Shown here: piece after piece, positions 1 to 8,200 of the stretch
How the letters are laid out: the number at the start of each line of letters is the position of its first letter
How positions within the stretch are numbered: position 1 is the stretch's first letter
Assembly: GCA_028282545.1 (NCBI GenBank)
Contig: JANQHT010000067.1
Span: 1 to 41,205 of the forward strand
Direction: 5' to 3'
Source of the DNA: Spirochaetales bacterium
GTDB taxonomy: Bacteria; Spirochaetota; Spirochaetia; DSM-27196; Alkalispirochaetaceae
DNA length: 41,205 nt
Notes under the pieces: generated by a model
Told to the model about the DNA's origin: nothing
The model's database searches: none
The model's input: the letters and a program-made list of their open reading frames with translations, nothing else
Made by a program: the position numbers and the translations under genes

Positions 1-638
1 CGGAGGCGGAGCGCAAAGCCCTCGGGGAAGTCCGAACGTACACCGCCGGGAATCATGTGCATGTGGTAGATGCGGCCCCCGCTGAGCTCCTCGAAGCGAT
101 CGAGAATGTAATCGCGCATGGTAACCGTCCACTGCCCCTGCGTGCCGATCCCGAAGGAGCCGGCCTGCCCGCCGAGCCACATAAAGAAACTCGCCAGGCG
201 CGCCATCTCCAGGTTGAGAGCGCGGATCCACTTCGCTCGCTCGGGGATCTCAATTCCCGCCAGCTCTTCCACGGTGGCGGCAAAGAGGTACTCGTTGAAG
301 TCCGGCTCAGGAACAGCGATGCGGCAGACGATCGGGAAGCACTGAATGTACTTCCGCCGCTCCATGAGCTTCTCGAAGCCTCGGTGCAGGTACCCCACGT
401 GCGTCTTGCACTCCACGATTTCGTCGCCGCAGACGACCAGTTCGAGGCTCATGTTTCCGGTGATACCGGGGTGTTGCGGACCCTGCCAGATTTTGAGGTA
501 CTTGCCGCTCTCGAGGTCGAAGAGCGCCTTGCCGTTCACGATCGGCGGCAGACGGTGATTGTCGTTGATGTGCTCCTGGTTGCGGGTATCGAGATTTGCG
601 ACGCCCCGGGCCGACGCTGCCGTTGGGATGCTCACCAT
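1..638 (-). CDS. mbxL: MBX/NuoD-like large (catalytic-type) subunit, 3' truncated by window start
   Basis: This is the N-terminal 212 residues of a NuoD / group 4 hydrogenase large-subunit homologue; the rest lies outside the window. The start ATG at 638 overlaps the end of the NuoC gene by 7 nt. The typical family segment GYLHRGFEKLMERRKY is present, followed by FNEYLFAATVEELAGIEIPE. In [NiFe] hydrogenases an N-terminal CxxC binds the metal site at this place, and in NuoD there is none. Here the sequence is C100-FPIV-C105, a C-x4-C pair. In the MBX/Mbh architecture this subunit forms the cytoplasmic redox module with the NuoB-, NuoC- and NuoI-like subunits. Family membership is clear. The choice between MBX/sulfur reductase, ferredoxin:NAD oxidoreductase or hydrogenase cannot be settled without the C-terminal cysteine motif. 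Confidence 0.9.
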   Translation of the reverse strand, partial: MVSIPTAASARGVANLDTRNQEHINDNHRLPPIVNGKALFDLESGKYLKIWQGPQHPGITGNMSLELVVCGDEIVECKTHVGYLHRGFEKLMERRKYIQCFPIVCRIAVPEPDFNEYLFAATVEELAGIEIPERAKWIRALNLEMARLASFFMWLGGQAGSFGIGTQGQWTVTMRDYILDRFEELSGGRIYHMHMIPGGVRSDFPEGFALRL

Positions 639-1213
639 GTCTCAGCCTCGCTGGGGTAGAGATTCTCTTTCATGTGTTTCCGTGTTTCCTTTGTCACACG
701 ACCGGGGCGCGCGTAGTAGACGCGCTCCGAGTACTCCCGCGTGTCGAAGTCGCGCCGCATGGGTGGGAGATCGTCCCATCCCTCCAGGGCAAAATCCTCG
801 TCTACGCGAGGACAGTCGGGAAAGGCGATGCCGAACATCTCCCGGAGTTCCCGCTGGTACGTCAGCGCCGCCGGCCAGAGGCGGTGGATCGTCTCCATGG
901 TACACCCGTCACCCTCCCGGGGGATCTCCGCGATAATGCCCAGGTCGTGGCGGAGTTCGTAGTTGTGCACCATGTAGAGCAGCTCGAATACACCCTCTTC
1001 AATCCGGTCCACGGCGGTAAAAAAGGCGAGGTGCCCGTACCCGTGTACCGCCTGTAGATGCGTCAGGAGCGGGATGACCTCGTCGCGGTCCGCCCGCAGG
1101 TAGGCCTGGTCCGCCCGCCTCTTCTCCAGCCCCCGCACGCCGAAGCGCCTGTGAAGATCCTTGAAAACGTCGTGTATCTCCCGTGGGGTCTCTGCCACCC
1201 GGTTTGTAGTCAT
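632..1213 (-). CDS. mbxK: MBX/NuoC-like 30-kDa subunit
   Basis: A 193-residue homologue of NuoC (complex I 30-kDa subunit), which joins the NuoB and NuoD subunits in the peripheral arm. The conserved core is visible as the run QRELREMFGIAFPDCPRVDE followed by DLPPMRRDF, the counterpart of the ERELYEMFG...HPLRKDF signature of the family. ATG at 1213 is preferred over GTG at 1222 because GAGGTG lies 6 nt upstream of the ATG. The gene lies 10 nt after the NuoB gene and overlaps the NuoD gene by 7 nt, so translation of the redox module is probably coupled. Confidence 0.92.
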   Translation of the reverse strand: MTTNRVAETPREIHDVFKDLHRRFGVRGLEKRRADQAYLRADRDEVIPLLTHLQAVHGYGHLAFFTAVDRIEEGVFELLYMVHNYELRHDLGIIAEIPREGDGCTMETIHRLWPAALTYQRELREMFGIAFPDCPRVDEDFALEGWDDLPPMRRDFDTREYSERVYYARPGRVTKETRKHMKENLYPSEAETW

Positions 1214-1223
1214 CCTTCCCACC

Positions 1224-2021
1224 TCACCAGTTGTAGTCCGGCATGTTCCAGTTCTTGATGATGCGTTTCTGGTTCGTCTTGTACCACTCGAAGTTCTCCG
1301 CGTAGCGGTTGGCCCCCTCGCACTCTCCGGCGCGGATCATCTCCTTGAGCCGAACAAACCCGGCCAAGAGCGACTCGGGTCGCGGCATGCACCCGGCAAT
1401 GTAGACGTCCACGGGAATGTAGTGGTCCAGGCGGTTTATCGTGTTGTAGCTGTCCCAGTACATTCCGCCGTTGATCGTGCAGCTTCCCAGGGCGACCACG
1501 AACTTGGGACCTTGCATCTGCTCGTAGCTGCGAACGATCCGCTTCATCGTCTTCACCGAGGCGTACCCGCCGATGACAAAGACGCCGCTCTGCCGCGGCG
1601 TCGGCCTGGGCTGGATACCGTACCGGTACATGTCAAAGCGGGCAGTCATGAGCGGCCGCAGCTCGATGGCGCCGCACCCCGTTCCGAAGCCGAGGATCCA
1701 GAGACTCTCCGAACGCGCCCAGTTGAGAAACTTCTCCCAGGTACCGCGGAAGGGCTTGATCACCTCCGGCGGATGGTCGCAGAAGTTCCGGCGGTCCTCA
1801 GGGGCGAGCCCCTCGTTCGCGAGTTTGAGCTGCTCGGTGAAGATCCGCAGTTGACCGTCCACCGTGCGGACATCCGCCTCTTTGGGACTCGTGGCGATCT
1901 CGCCGGCGGGCGCTGCAACGGGGCCTCCCGCTATCGTTCGGGGGTCGGGGTTTGCCACGGCGGCGTTCGCCGGCGCGCCCCTCTCCGCGTACGTTCTCGT
2001 CGTTGTCGTGGCGTCGGCCAT
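1224..2021 (-). CDS. mbxJ: MBX/NuoB-like small subunit with an altered Fe-S site
   Basis: A 265-residue NuoB homologue, the subunit that normally holds the terminal [4Fe-4S] cluster (N2 or proximal cluster). Family landmarks are RFDMYRYGI, PRQSGVFVIGG, VALGSC and VYIAGCMPRPESLL. The N-terminal ligand motif reads GTGCGAIE. NuoB has two adjacent cysteines here and hydrogenases have CxxC, but this protein has one. GSC and AGC supply two more. About 85 N-terminal residues, rich in A, T and P, precede the conserved part. ATG at 2036 overlaps the NuoH stop (ATGA), but GGGAGGTG just before the ATG at 2021 makes that the better start. Confidence 0.92.
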   Translation of the reverse strand: MADATTTTRTYAERGAPANAAVANPDPRTIAGGPVAAPAGEIATSPKEADVRTVDGQLRIFTEQLKLANEGLAPEDRRNFCDHPPEVIKPFRGTWEKFLNWARSESLWILGFGTGCGAIELRPLMTARFDMYRYGIQPRPTPRQSGVFVIGGYASVKTMKRIVRSYEQMQGPKFVVALGSCTINGGMYWDSYNTINRLDHYIPVDVYIAGCMPRPESLLAGFVRLKEMIRAGECEGANRYAENFEWYKTNQKRIIKNWNMPDYNW

Positions 2022-2032
2022 GGACACCTCCC

Positions 2033-2959
2033 TCATACCATTTGCAGTACCACGGCGATCACCCCGATCACCGTCGGTACACCTATGAAGAACCGGATCG
2101 ACTGTTCGGTCCGGAAGCGCGGGAAGCTGGCCCCCACGATCGTTACGTACAGGTAGATCAGGAACGTTTTGGCGACCATGATCAGGATCGCCACGATCAA
2201 GGATTCGTGCGCCGCGCCGCCCCAGAAGAGATTCATAAAGAGCACCATCTTGGCACCGTTGAAGATCGCCCGGTTGGTCTGCAGCATGCCCAGGAAACTC
2301 GACTGCATTTCCGTGGGCGGTCCGATGGGTATTTCCTGCGGCGCGAGAACCACCGAGAAGGGGTTGCCGCCGCTCATCCCCAGGAAGGCGATCATTCCGG
2401 CGATCATCGCCAGGGGATTGGTAAAGGCCACCCAGTTTGCAACGCCCCCCTGCTGCGCTGCGACGATCTCCGTGATGGAGAGCGTGCCGTGCTGCGCCGC
2501 AACGGCGATCACCGAGAGCGCAAAGGGAAGCTCAAAGGCGGTCATTTGGGCGAGTCCCCGGGCAACGCCGATCGCCGTATAGGGGTGGCCGCTCTCCCCG
2601 GCACCGAGCGCCATGCCCAGTTGCCCGAAGAAAATGAAGTACATAACGAGAAGCAGATCACCGGCGAAGCTGAAGTTGGCGAATACCGCCGAGCCGAAGA
2701 TGACCGGGATAAAGAGATACGTACCGAGCCCGCCGGCAAGGCGGAACACGGGCCCCAGAAAAAACATGACGCCGTGACTCACCCCCGTCCTGAGGGAGTT
2801 GTTCTTGATGATGTCGATAAAGGGCTGGTACGCGGGCTGTCCGATGCGCCCTTGCGCCTTCGCCCTGACGCGCGCCATGGTGCCGATCAGAAGCAGGGAA
2901 TAGACGGTAATAACAACGAGCGACACAAGCGTGTAGAACGCCTTGGTGAGAACCGTCAT
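2033..2959 (-). CDS. mbxM: MBX/NuoH-like membrane subunit
   Basis: A 308-residue NuoH/HycD/MbhM homologue, the membrane subunit that links the redox module to the antiporter-like subunits. It has about eight hydrophobic segments. The hallmark region GESGHPYTAIGVARGLAQM followed by FELPFALSV matches the group 4 hydrogenase version of the quinone/ion-channel region. The start ATG at 2959 overlaps the stop of the MrpD fusion (ATGA). A longer open frame reaching 3355 only runs antisense-like through the fusion gene in another frame and is not supported. The position directly before NuoB, NuoC and NuoD is the MJKL order of archaeal mbx operons. Confidence 0.93.
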   Translation of the reverse strand: MTVLTKAFYTLVSLVVITVYSLLLIGTMARVRAKAQGRIGQPAYQPFIDIIKNNSLRTGVSHGVMFFLGPVFRLAGGLGTYLFIPVIFGSAVFANFSFAGDLLLVMYFIFFGQLGMALGAGESGHPYTAIGVARGLAQMTAFELPFALSVIAVAAQHGTLSITEIVAAQQGGVANWVAFTNPLAMIAGMIAFLGMSGGNPFSVVLAPQEIPIGPPTEMQSSFLGMLQTNRAIFNGAKMVLFMNLFWGGAAHESLIVAILIMVAKTFLIYLYVTIVGASFPRFRTEQSIRFFIGVPTVIGVIAVVLQMV

Positions 2960-5900
2960 AAAACCACCCCCCGAAAGAACAGCAATACCAGGAAAAGATA
3001 GAGCACGATCTGGAAGGCGTACGTCTGGGGATTGCCGGTGTTCCACGACCGGAAGACGTGAGAGGTGGAACGTGTTAGGTCCACGACGGCGTTCCAGAAG
3101 CGCTCGATCCAGGGCTCCGTGAGACGCCCGAACGCCTTTTTGTAGTGCCCATAGAAGTTGTACGCGTAGTGCGTACTCTGCGGCGTGTGGGGCCGTTCCG
3201 CGGCGTAGACGATGTTGAACTGTTCCACGCGGTACACGCGCCCCTTCACGACCAACAGCCAGATCAGCGGTGCGATGAACACACCCATGGTCACGTACAT
3301 TACGGCGTTTCCGTTCCAGTACCCCAGCGAAGTAATGACCGCGTATCCCTCCCACGAGACGGCTCCGGCCAGGATGGGCTCAATCGCCGTTTGCAGAGGC
3401 TTTATGATCACGTTCGGGTACATGGAGATCGCCATGATGGCAACGATGAACAGGTACTGCGGGATCAGGACCGCAAGCGGCGCCTCCCGGACCGCGTCGT
3501 GTTCCGCCTTCCGCTGCCCCAGGAAGATCGTGTGGATCAGGCGGAAGAGGTAGAGGAAGGCCACACCGCTCGAAAAGAGCGCCAGCGCGGCCTGCAGGTA
3601 CCAGCCGCGTTCGAGCAGCGCCGAATAGAGCAGCCATTTTCCCCCGAATCCCGAGAGCGGCGGTACACCGGAAACGGCGATAATCGCGATCAAGACGGAG
3701 ATAAAACTAAAGGGCATGCGTTTGATCAGACCGCCCATCTGGTACATAAGGCGCGTGCCCGTGCGGGATACCACGCCGGCGATACCGAGGAAGAGCATGC
3801 CTTTGAAGAGCATATGGGTAATCGAGAGGTAGAGGCCGGTCACCCATCCCAGGTGGGACATGATCGCAAAGGCGAGAACGATGTACCCCACCTGGCTCAT
3901 GGACGAGTACGCCAGGGAGTATTTGATGTCCTCCTGGAAGAGCGCCATCATGGCGCCGGCGATCGCCGTGGCCACGCCGATCCACCCAAGCAGCGAGTCA
4001 ATTCCGATCCGGGGTGTTAAGGGAACGGCGAATATGAGGGCTCCGCCGAAGAGCAAAAATACCCCGGCCTTGCTTAGAATTGAACTGAGGAGTCCGGAGA
4101 CGTCGTCTTCCGCCTCGGCGTAGCCGGCCGGCAGCCACAGGTGGACGCCCACCGAGCCGAGTTTCGTCAGAATCGCCAGCGCCAGGAGGAGCACCGAGAT
4201 CGAACCGGCGCGCCCCAGGGCAGCCAGGGAGGCGATCGCCTCGCCGGGACCTGGGGCCGCAGCACCAAATCCGCCGGCAAATAACTGCAGATTCGACACG
4301 GCAAAGGCGGCGAGCATGAGGAACGCCGAACCCAGGCTAAAAACGATGTAGCGGAACGCACCGGCAGCGCCGCGGTGGCCACGGAGAACAAGCAGGAACG
4401 ACGAAATCGTCATAAGCTCCCAGAGCACGAAGAGTGCCAAAGGTGAGTCGGCCCAGGTGAGCCCCAGGAGCGCCGCGATCATCGCGGTAGTGAGAGAAAC
4501 GAGGCCGGGTCGCCGCGCGGGACCGGAGAGAAACGCGATCATCTGAACCGCCCCACCGGCGCCGAAGAGGAGTGCAAAGACGAGGGGCGCCCCGGCAAGG
4601 CGCGGTACCAACAGATACGTGTAGGCGCCAACGCCGCCAACAGCCAGCACGGCCTGCACCGCCACCGGTATCCAAACCGCGTCGAGGAGCGCAAAGGCGA
4701 TCAGCGCACCGGCAACGATAAACAACGGTACCCCGACCCCGGCGCCCCACCCTGCCATTAGACCGGAGATCAAGAGCACAAGGGCCGCGGCAACGGTCGC
4801 CACGGCCGCACCGGCGCCGACTATCTCGCCCTCCTGGGCCACCGCAACCCCGGCACCGGCGATCTCGCCCTCCTCGTCTGCGTCAGCACCGGAGGCGTCG
4901 TCGGGAGCCGCGAAGTCCGCCGGGATGCGCTCGGCCACCGTTGTGGCGTCGTCCCCGGGCGACCGCGACACGCCCACCAACCACCGCATGATGTACACAA
5001 CTTCCAGGAGACTGCCGCCAAGCACAAAGGCCAGGATCACGTAGGACTGTGACGCTCCTAACGTCGTCACCACGTTCCACTTTGCCCAGAACCCCGGGAA
5101 GGGCGGCAGGCCGAGCAATGCAAGGGCAAGCATCGCCGCGGCAATCAGGGCAACCGGCCGCCCCCGGAGCGACGCGGGCCAAGCGCGTTCCGGCGCCTCA
5201 CCGGAGCCCGTTCGGTCGTCCCGGAGGGCGGAGGCAATCCAGAAGAGTCCGGCCTTGGCAAGGGCGTGGTTCAGAAGCAGGACGATCGCCGCGGGCAGGG
5301 CGATTCCCGCGAAGGGAACACCCGGCGCCCCCACGGAGAGCGCCAGCACAACGAGTCCCACCTGTGCGACCGACGAGTACCCCAGCATGCGACCAAGGCT
5401 CTCCTGGCGCAGCGCCTGGATGTGCGGCACCGCGAATGCGGCGACCCCGGCCACCGCGAGCAGGCGCGGATCGAGGAGGGGCAACACACGGGTGAGCACC
5501 ATCGCCATCGCCGTGGCGTTGATCGCCGACAGCAGCGCCGAGAGCCCCGGATCCGCCGCCTCGTATATGTCCAGGGCCCATCCGTTTGCGGGCGCCGGTT
5601 TGAGTTCCACGAGAATCGCCGTGGTTAGAAAGACAAGCGCCAGGACAGCGGTGCCGTCCACAAAGAGGTGCGCCGAACCGTTGATATCGGCGATGTTCAA
5701 GGATCCCACGGACCGATAGACAAAGGCAACGCCGATGAGGAAGAAGATCGATGCCAGGGCGGAGGCCACCATATACTTGAACCCCGCCTCAAAGGCGCGG
5801 CCGTCGCGGGATGTGCCGAGCAGGCCAAACACCGCGATACCGCTGATCTCCATAAAAACAAAGACGTTGAAGAGATCTCGCGTCATTACCAGGCCGTAGG

Positions 5901-6258
5901 AACCCACCAGAAGAACAAAGAAGAGAACGACCTGTTTCCCCATCCATCCCGATTCGCGCCGGAATGCCATCGCAACAAAACCGAACAACGCCACGGTGTT
6001 TATCACCGTTAGCACAACCGCATCGGTCAACGTCACCATCAGGTCGATGGAGAGGGGAGCGGCGAAACCCGCCGTGTGCGACACGATGGGCCCGCCGCCG
6101 GCGGCGAGACCAAGGATCCACGCGACGGTCACGGCCAAAAATACCGCGATCGCGGCGGTGGCCGCTCCTCGACCAACGCGGCGGCCGGCGGCTTCAAAAA
6201 CGGGATACAGGAAGGCGAATCCGAGCGCTCCCGCGATCAGGTACACCGGGCTTACCAT
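2956..6258 (-). CDS. Fused tandem MrpD/NuoL-like antiporter subunit (MbxH-MbxH' fusion)
   Basis: A single uninterrupted 1100-residue membrane protein containing two complete MrpD/NuoN-like ion-translocating modules. Module 1 spans about residues 1-430. It has E137 in FVFMEISG, K220 in VELKPAPANGW and the LGRMLGYSSVAQVG helix. Module 2 spans about residues 490-910. It has E614 in LWELMT, K699 in LTKLGSVGVHLWLP, the IKYSLAYSSMSQVG helix and K819 in THMLFKGM. These Glu and Lys residues are the proton-path residues of the family. A C-terminal extension (about 910-1100) resembles that of NuoL/MbxH'. The modules are joined by an acidic, Ala/Gly-rich linker (about 433-488) with an internal repeat of EGEI(A/V)GAG. 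In archaeal MBX these are two separate genes in the same place. Confidence 0.93.
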   Translation of the reverse strand: MVSPVYLIAGALGFAFLYPVFEAAGRRVGRGAATAAIAVFLAVTVAWILGLAAGGGPIVSHTAGFAAPLSIDLMVTLTDAVVLTVINTVALFGFVAMAFRRESGWMGKQVVLFFVLLVGSYGLVMTRDLFNVFVFMEISGIAVFGLLGTSRDGRAFEAGFKYMVASALASIFFLIGVAFVYRSVGSLNIADINGSAHLFVDGTAVLALVFLTTAILVELKPAPANGWALDIYEAADPGLSALLSAINATAMAMVLTRVLPLLDPRLLAVAGVAAFAVPHIQALRQESLGRMLGYSSVAQVGLVVLALSVGAPGVPFAGIALPAAIVLLLNHALAKAGLFWIASALRDDRTGSGEAPERAWPASLRGRPVALIAAAMLALALLGLPPFPGFWAKWNVVTTLGASQSYVILAFVLGGSLLEVVYIMRWLVGVSRSPGDDATTVAERIPADFAAPDDASGADADEEGEIAGAGVAVAQEGEIVGAGAAVATVAAALVLLISGLMAGWGAGVGVPLFIVAGALIAFALLDAVWIPVAVQAVLAVGGVGAYTYLLVPRLAGAPLVFALLFGAGGAVQMIAFLSGPARRPGLVSLTTAMIAALLGLTWADSPLALFVLWELMTISSFLLVLRGHRGAAGAFRYIVFSLGSAFLMLAAFAVSNLQLFAGGFGAAAPGPGEAIASLAALGRAGSISVLLLALAILTKLGSVGVHLWLPAGYAEAEDDVSGLLSSILSKAGVFLLFGGALIFAVPLTPRIGIDSLLGWIGVATAIAGAMMALFQEDIKYSLAYSSMSQVGYIVLAFAIMSHLGWVTGLYLSITHMLFKGMLFLGIAGVVSRTGTRLMYQMGGLIKRMPFSFISVLIAIIAVSGVPPLSGFGGKWLLYSALLERGWYLQAALALFSSGVAFLYLFRLIHTIFLGQRKAEHDAVREAPLAVLIPQYLFIVAIMAISMYPNVIIKPLQTAIEPILAGAVSWEGYAVITSLGYWNGNAVMYVTMGVFIAPLIWLLVVKGRVYRVEQFNIVYAAERPHTPQSTHYAYNFYGHYKKAFGRLTEPWIERFWNAVVDLTRSTSHVFRSWNTGNPQTYAFQIVLYLFLVLLFFRGVVL

Positions 6259-6608
6259 CTGAGTTCCTTGTTTTTGTCGATGTAGATGCTTCGCGTTCGC
6301 TGGTACATGCGAACCGCAAAGCTTAGCATCAGCGCCGTTACGGCCAGGCCTATGACGATTGCCGTGAGGACCAGCGCCGACGGAACGGGATCAACGCCGC
6401 GCCGGGCCAGGAGTTCCAAGGGCAACCGATCGCTCACGATTGGTGCGGTTCCCGATTCGCGATACCCCACCGCAACGAGGAGCAAGTGAACGCCCGTATC
6501 AACGAGTGAAAAGCCGATGATGATTCGGATGAGGTGTCGCCGACTCATCAGCCCCCACATGCCGATAGCCATCAGCGCGAAGGAGAGAATGATAAGACCC
6601 TGTGTCAT
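6252..6608 (-). CDS. mbxG: MrpC/MnhC (NuoK-like) antiporter subunit
   Basis: A 118-residue protein with three hydrophobic segments, typical of MnhC/NuoK. The segment HLIRIIIGFSLVDTGVHLL matches the second helix of the family, where NuoK and MnhC have a conserved small/acidic pattern, and PSALVLTAIVIGLAVTALML matches the third. It forms part of the ion-translocating membrane arm. The ATG overlaps the MnhB stop (ATGA), and its 3' end overlaps the MrpD fusion by 7 nt. The C-terminal tail (about residues 100-118) is basic and presumably cytoplasmic. Confidence 0.93.
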   Translation of the reverse strand: MTQGLIILSFALMAIGMWGLMSRRHLIRIIIGFSLVDTGVHLLLVAVGYRESGTAPIVSDRLPLELLARRGVDPVPSALVLTAIVIGLAVTALMLSFAVRMYQRTRSIYIDKNKELRW

Positions 6609-7306
6609 GACACATCGCTCCTGTGTCGCATTGCATCGATTACGCCGGAGAGTTCCGCCCCGACCTTCACGCCCACGAGGACGTAGATGAGCGGGATTGC
6701 CCCGCCGCTGAAGAGGCTGCCAATCTCGCCGCTCGGCAGGAAGCGCGGGTCGAGGAAGCCTGCCGCCAGCCAGATACCCAGGAGCCCGATCGCAACGTAC
6801 CCCGCTCCGGCGACCGTCTCGAGCGCCCCCAGCAGCCGGTGCGGCGTGTGCGTGAGCGTTCCGCCCAGGAACGAGAGCAATACGCCGCTTGCCACTACAA
6901 CGCCCCCCTGGAAACCACCGCCGGGAGTCAGGTGACCGTGGACAAAGACAAAGACACCAAACGTGGCGATTATCGGGAGCAACAGTGAGGCACCCGTCTC
7001 AAGGAGTTCCGAGGGAGGACGGCGACGGCGTTCCACTTGGGATCGTCGCGCCAGGGTTCCGAAAACGAGGGCCACACCGGCCGATGCGGCGAAGAGCACC
7101 GTTACCTCACCGAGGGTGTCGAGCCCTCGATAGGTCACCACCACCGCCGTGACCAAGTTGGCCGCACCCAGGGCGCGTGCCCCCTCCTCCAGGTACGCGG
7201 TAGCCACCGGACCCAGGTCGGTTCGTTCGCCGATGCCGGCAAAGAGCGGGAAGACGAAAAACGCCACGACGACGATCAGCGCCAGGGCAAAGACGCGCTT
7301 GATCAC
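6605..7306 (-). CDS. mbxF: MnhB-like antiporter subunit with an N-terminal MbhE-like segment
   Basis: A 233-residue membrane protein made of two parts. Residues 1 to about 80 resemble MbhE and the C-terminal part of MrpA, with YRGLDTLGEVTVLFAAS. Residues 95 to 225 are MnhB/MrpB, with LLLPIIATFGVFVFVHGHL and then TPGGGFQGGVVVASG, the most conserved stretch of the family. In archaeal Mbh the two parts are separate genes (mbhE, mbhF). The membrane arm uses this subunit for cation translocation next to MnhC. It overlaps both neighbours by 4 nt, a sign of translational coupling. Confidence 0.92.
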   Translation of the reverse strand: MIKRVFALALIVVVAFFVFPLFAGIGERTDLGPVATAYLEEGARALGAANLVTAVVVTYRGLDTLGEVTVLFAASAGVALVFGTLARRSQVERRRRPPSELLETGASLLLPIIATFGVFVFVHGHLTPGGGFQGGVVVASGVLLSFLGGTLTHTPHRLLGALETVAGAGYVAIGLLGIWLAAGFLDPRFLPSGEIGSLFSGGAIPLIYVLVGVKVGAELSGVIDAMRHRSDVS

Positions 7307-7578
7307 TCCGGCACCTCCTCGTCGCGCCGTTCACCGTGAGATGCGATTTCGCGAATGCGGCTCCAGGCAAAGAGAAATACGACGGTGGTGAGGGCCGAAC
7401 CGATCGCCGCCTCCGTCATCGCCACATCAGGAGCACCGAACACCAGGTACAGCAGGCTCGCCAGGAGCGAAACAACCCCGGCCGCGACGATTGCACCGAC
7501 CACGTCGCGACTGTAGAGCGCCACAAAGGCAGCGATCACCATCATGACGCCGATGACGGCGAGGAAAACGAGCATCAT
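7303..7578 (-). CDS. mbxD: MbhD/DUF4040-type subunit (part of MrpA)
   Basis: A 91-residue membrane protein of the DUF4040/MbhD family, equivalent to a C-terminal piece of MrpA. Three hydrophobic segments are visible, and the signature GAPDVAMTEAAIGSALTTVVF is partly acidic within the membrane (D and E), as expected for an ion path. The tail is charged. ATG at 7578 follows GGAGGT by 5 nt; the next codon is also ATG. The gene overlaps the MnhG stop on one side and the MnhB start on the other. Confidence 0.92.
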   Translation of the reverse strand: MMLVFLAVIGVMMVIAAFVALYSRDVVGAIVAAGVVSLLASLLYLVFGAPDVAMTEAAIGSALTTVVFLFAWSRIREIASHGERRDEEVPE

Positions 7579-7940
7579 ATACTACCTCCGGCGCGCTTCT
7601 CGGCCTTCGCATCGGCCAGGTCGTCGCGACCGGCACCGTCCCACGTCGACGTGTTCGGGAGCAGAACCGGGACGCCCTGGTGGTGCGCAGACCGCGCCAG
7701 GGCGTGCGACGATAGTGGGTTCGTCAGGAAGATGAAGAGCACCAGGATCGCCAAACGCGCCCATTGGCCGGGGAAGAGAACGGCAAAACCGATAAAAATC
7801 AGTATGCTCCCGAGCGTCGTTGCCTTTGTGCCCGCCTGCATCCGGTTGTAGACGTCCGGCATGCGGATGAGGCCCAGGCCGGCCAGGAGCAGGAACACCG
7901 ATCCAATCAGCACCAGGAGCGATCCAAGCAGCGCACCCAT
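7575..7940 (-). CDS. mbxC: MrpG/MnhG antiporter subunit
   Basis: A 121-residue MnhG homologue. Three N-terminal hydrophobic helices carry the family motif LGLIRMPDVYNRMQAGTKATTLG. The last 35 residues form a charged tail (HHQGVPVLLPNTSTWDG...) of the kind often seen in MnhG. It is a structural subunit of the Mrp-type cation/proton antiporter module. The start at 7940 is the ATG just before the MnhF stop. Confidence 0.92.
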   Translation of the reverse strand: MGALLGSLLVLIGSVFLLLAGLGLIRMPDVYNRMQAGTKATTLGSILIFIGFAVLFPGQWARLAILVLFIFLTNPLSSHALARSAHHQGVPVLLPNTSTWDGAGRDDLADAKAEKRAGGSI

Positions 7941-8200
7941 TACAACTCCCCCTCGCCGTAGCGCGCGACGGCGATAACGCCGAGAAAACTGAGCAGCCCG
8001 TACACCAGGGCGACATCAAGATAGATCATTCGGTCCAGGAACCACGCCGTCATAACGATGATCGAGAGACTCATGATCGTCATTGCGTCAAAGGCGACCA
8101 GGCGGTTCATATAGTCGGGACCCAGGACAAATCGGACGAAGGTAATGACGATCGAAAGCAGGACGATGCCGGCGGAAACGAGGAGCACGGTATCAGCCAA
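7940..8200 (-). CDS. mbxB: MrpF/MnhF antiporter subunit, TTG start
   Basis: An 86-residue MnhF homologue with three transmembrane helices and the conserved RFVLGPDYMNRLVAFDAM segment, whose Asp residue in helix 2 is conserved in MnhF. The longer open frame upstream reads through the MnhE gene and is not homologous. TTG at 8200 is chosen because GGAGGT ends 5 nt before it and it gives the usual family length. The start lies 8 nt inside the MnhE coding region. Confidence 0.9.
   Translation of the reverse strand: MADTVLLVSAGIVLLSIVITFVRFVLGPDYMNRLVAFDAMTIMSLSIIVMTAWFLDRMIYLDVALVYGLLSFLGVIAVARYGEGEL

Noticed and set aside
2033..3355. A 440-residue version of the NuoH gene
   Set aside because: The extra N-terminal 132 residues are the MrpD fusion gene read in another frame. 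ATG at 2959 with the ATGA overlap gives the normal family length.
4760..4960. Possible frameshift or assembly join between the two MrpD modules
   Set aside because: The frame and linker composition are continuous, with no stop codon in the linker, and both modules keep conserved residues. A true fusion is the simpler reading.
5049..5719. Open frames on the plus strand opposite the MrpD fusion
   Set aside because: They are Arg/Pro/Ala-rich shadows of a GC-rich gene with no homology.
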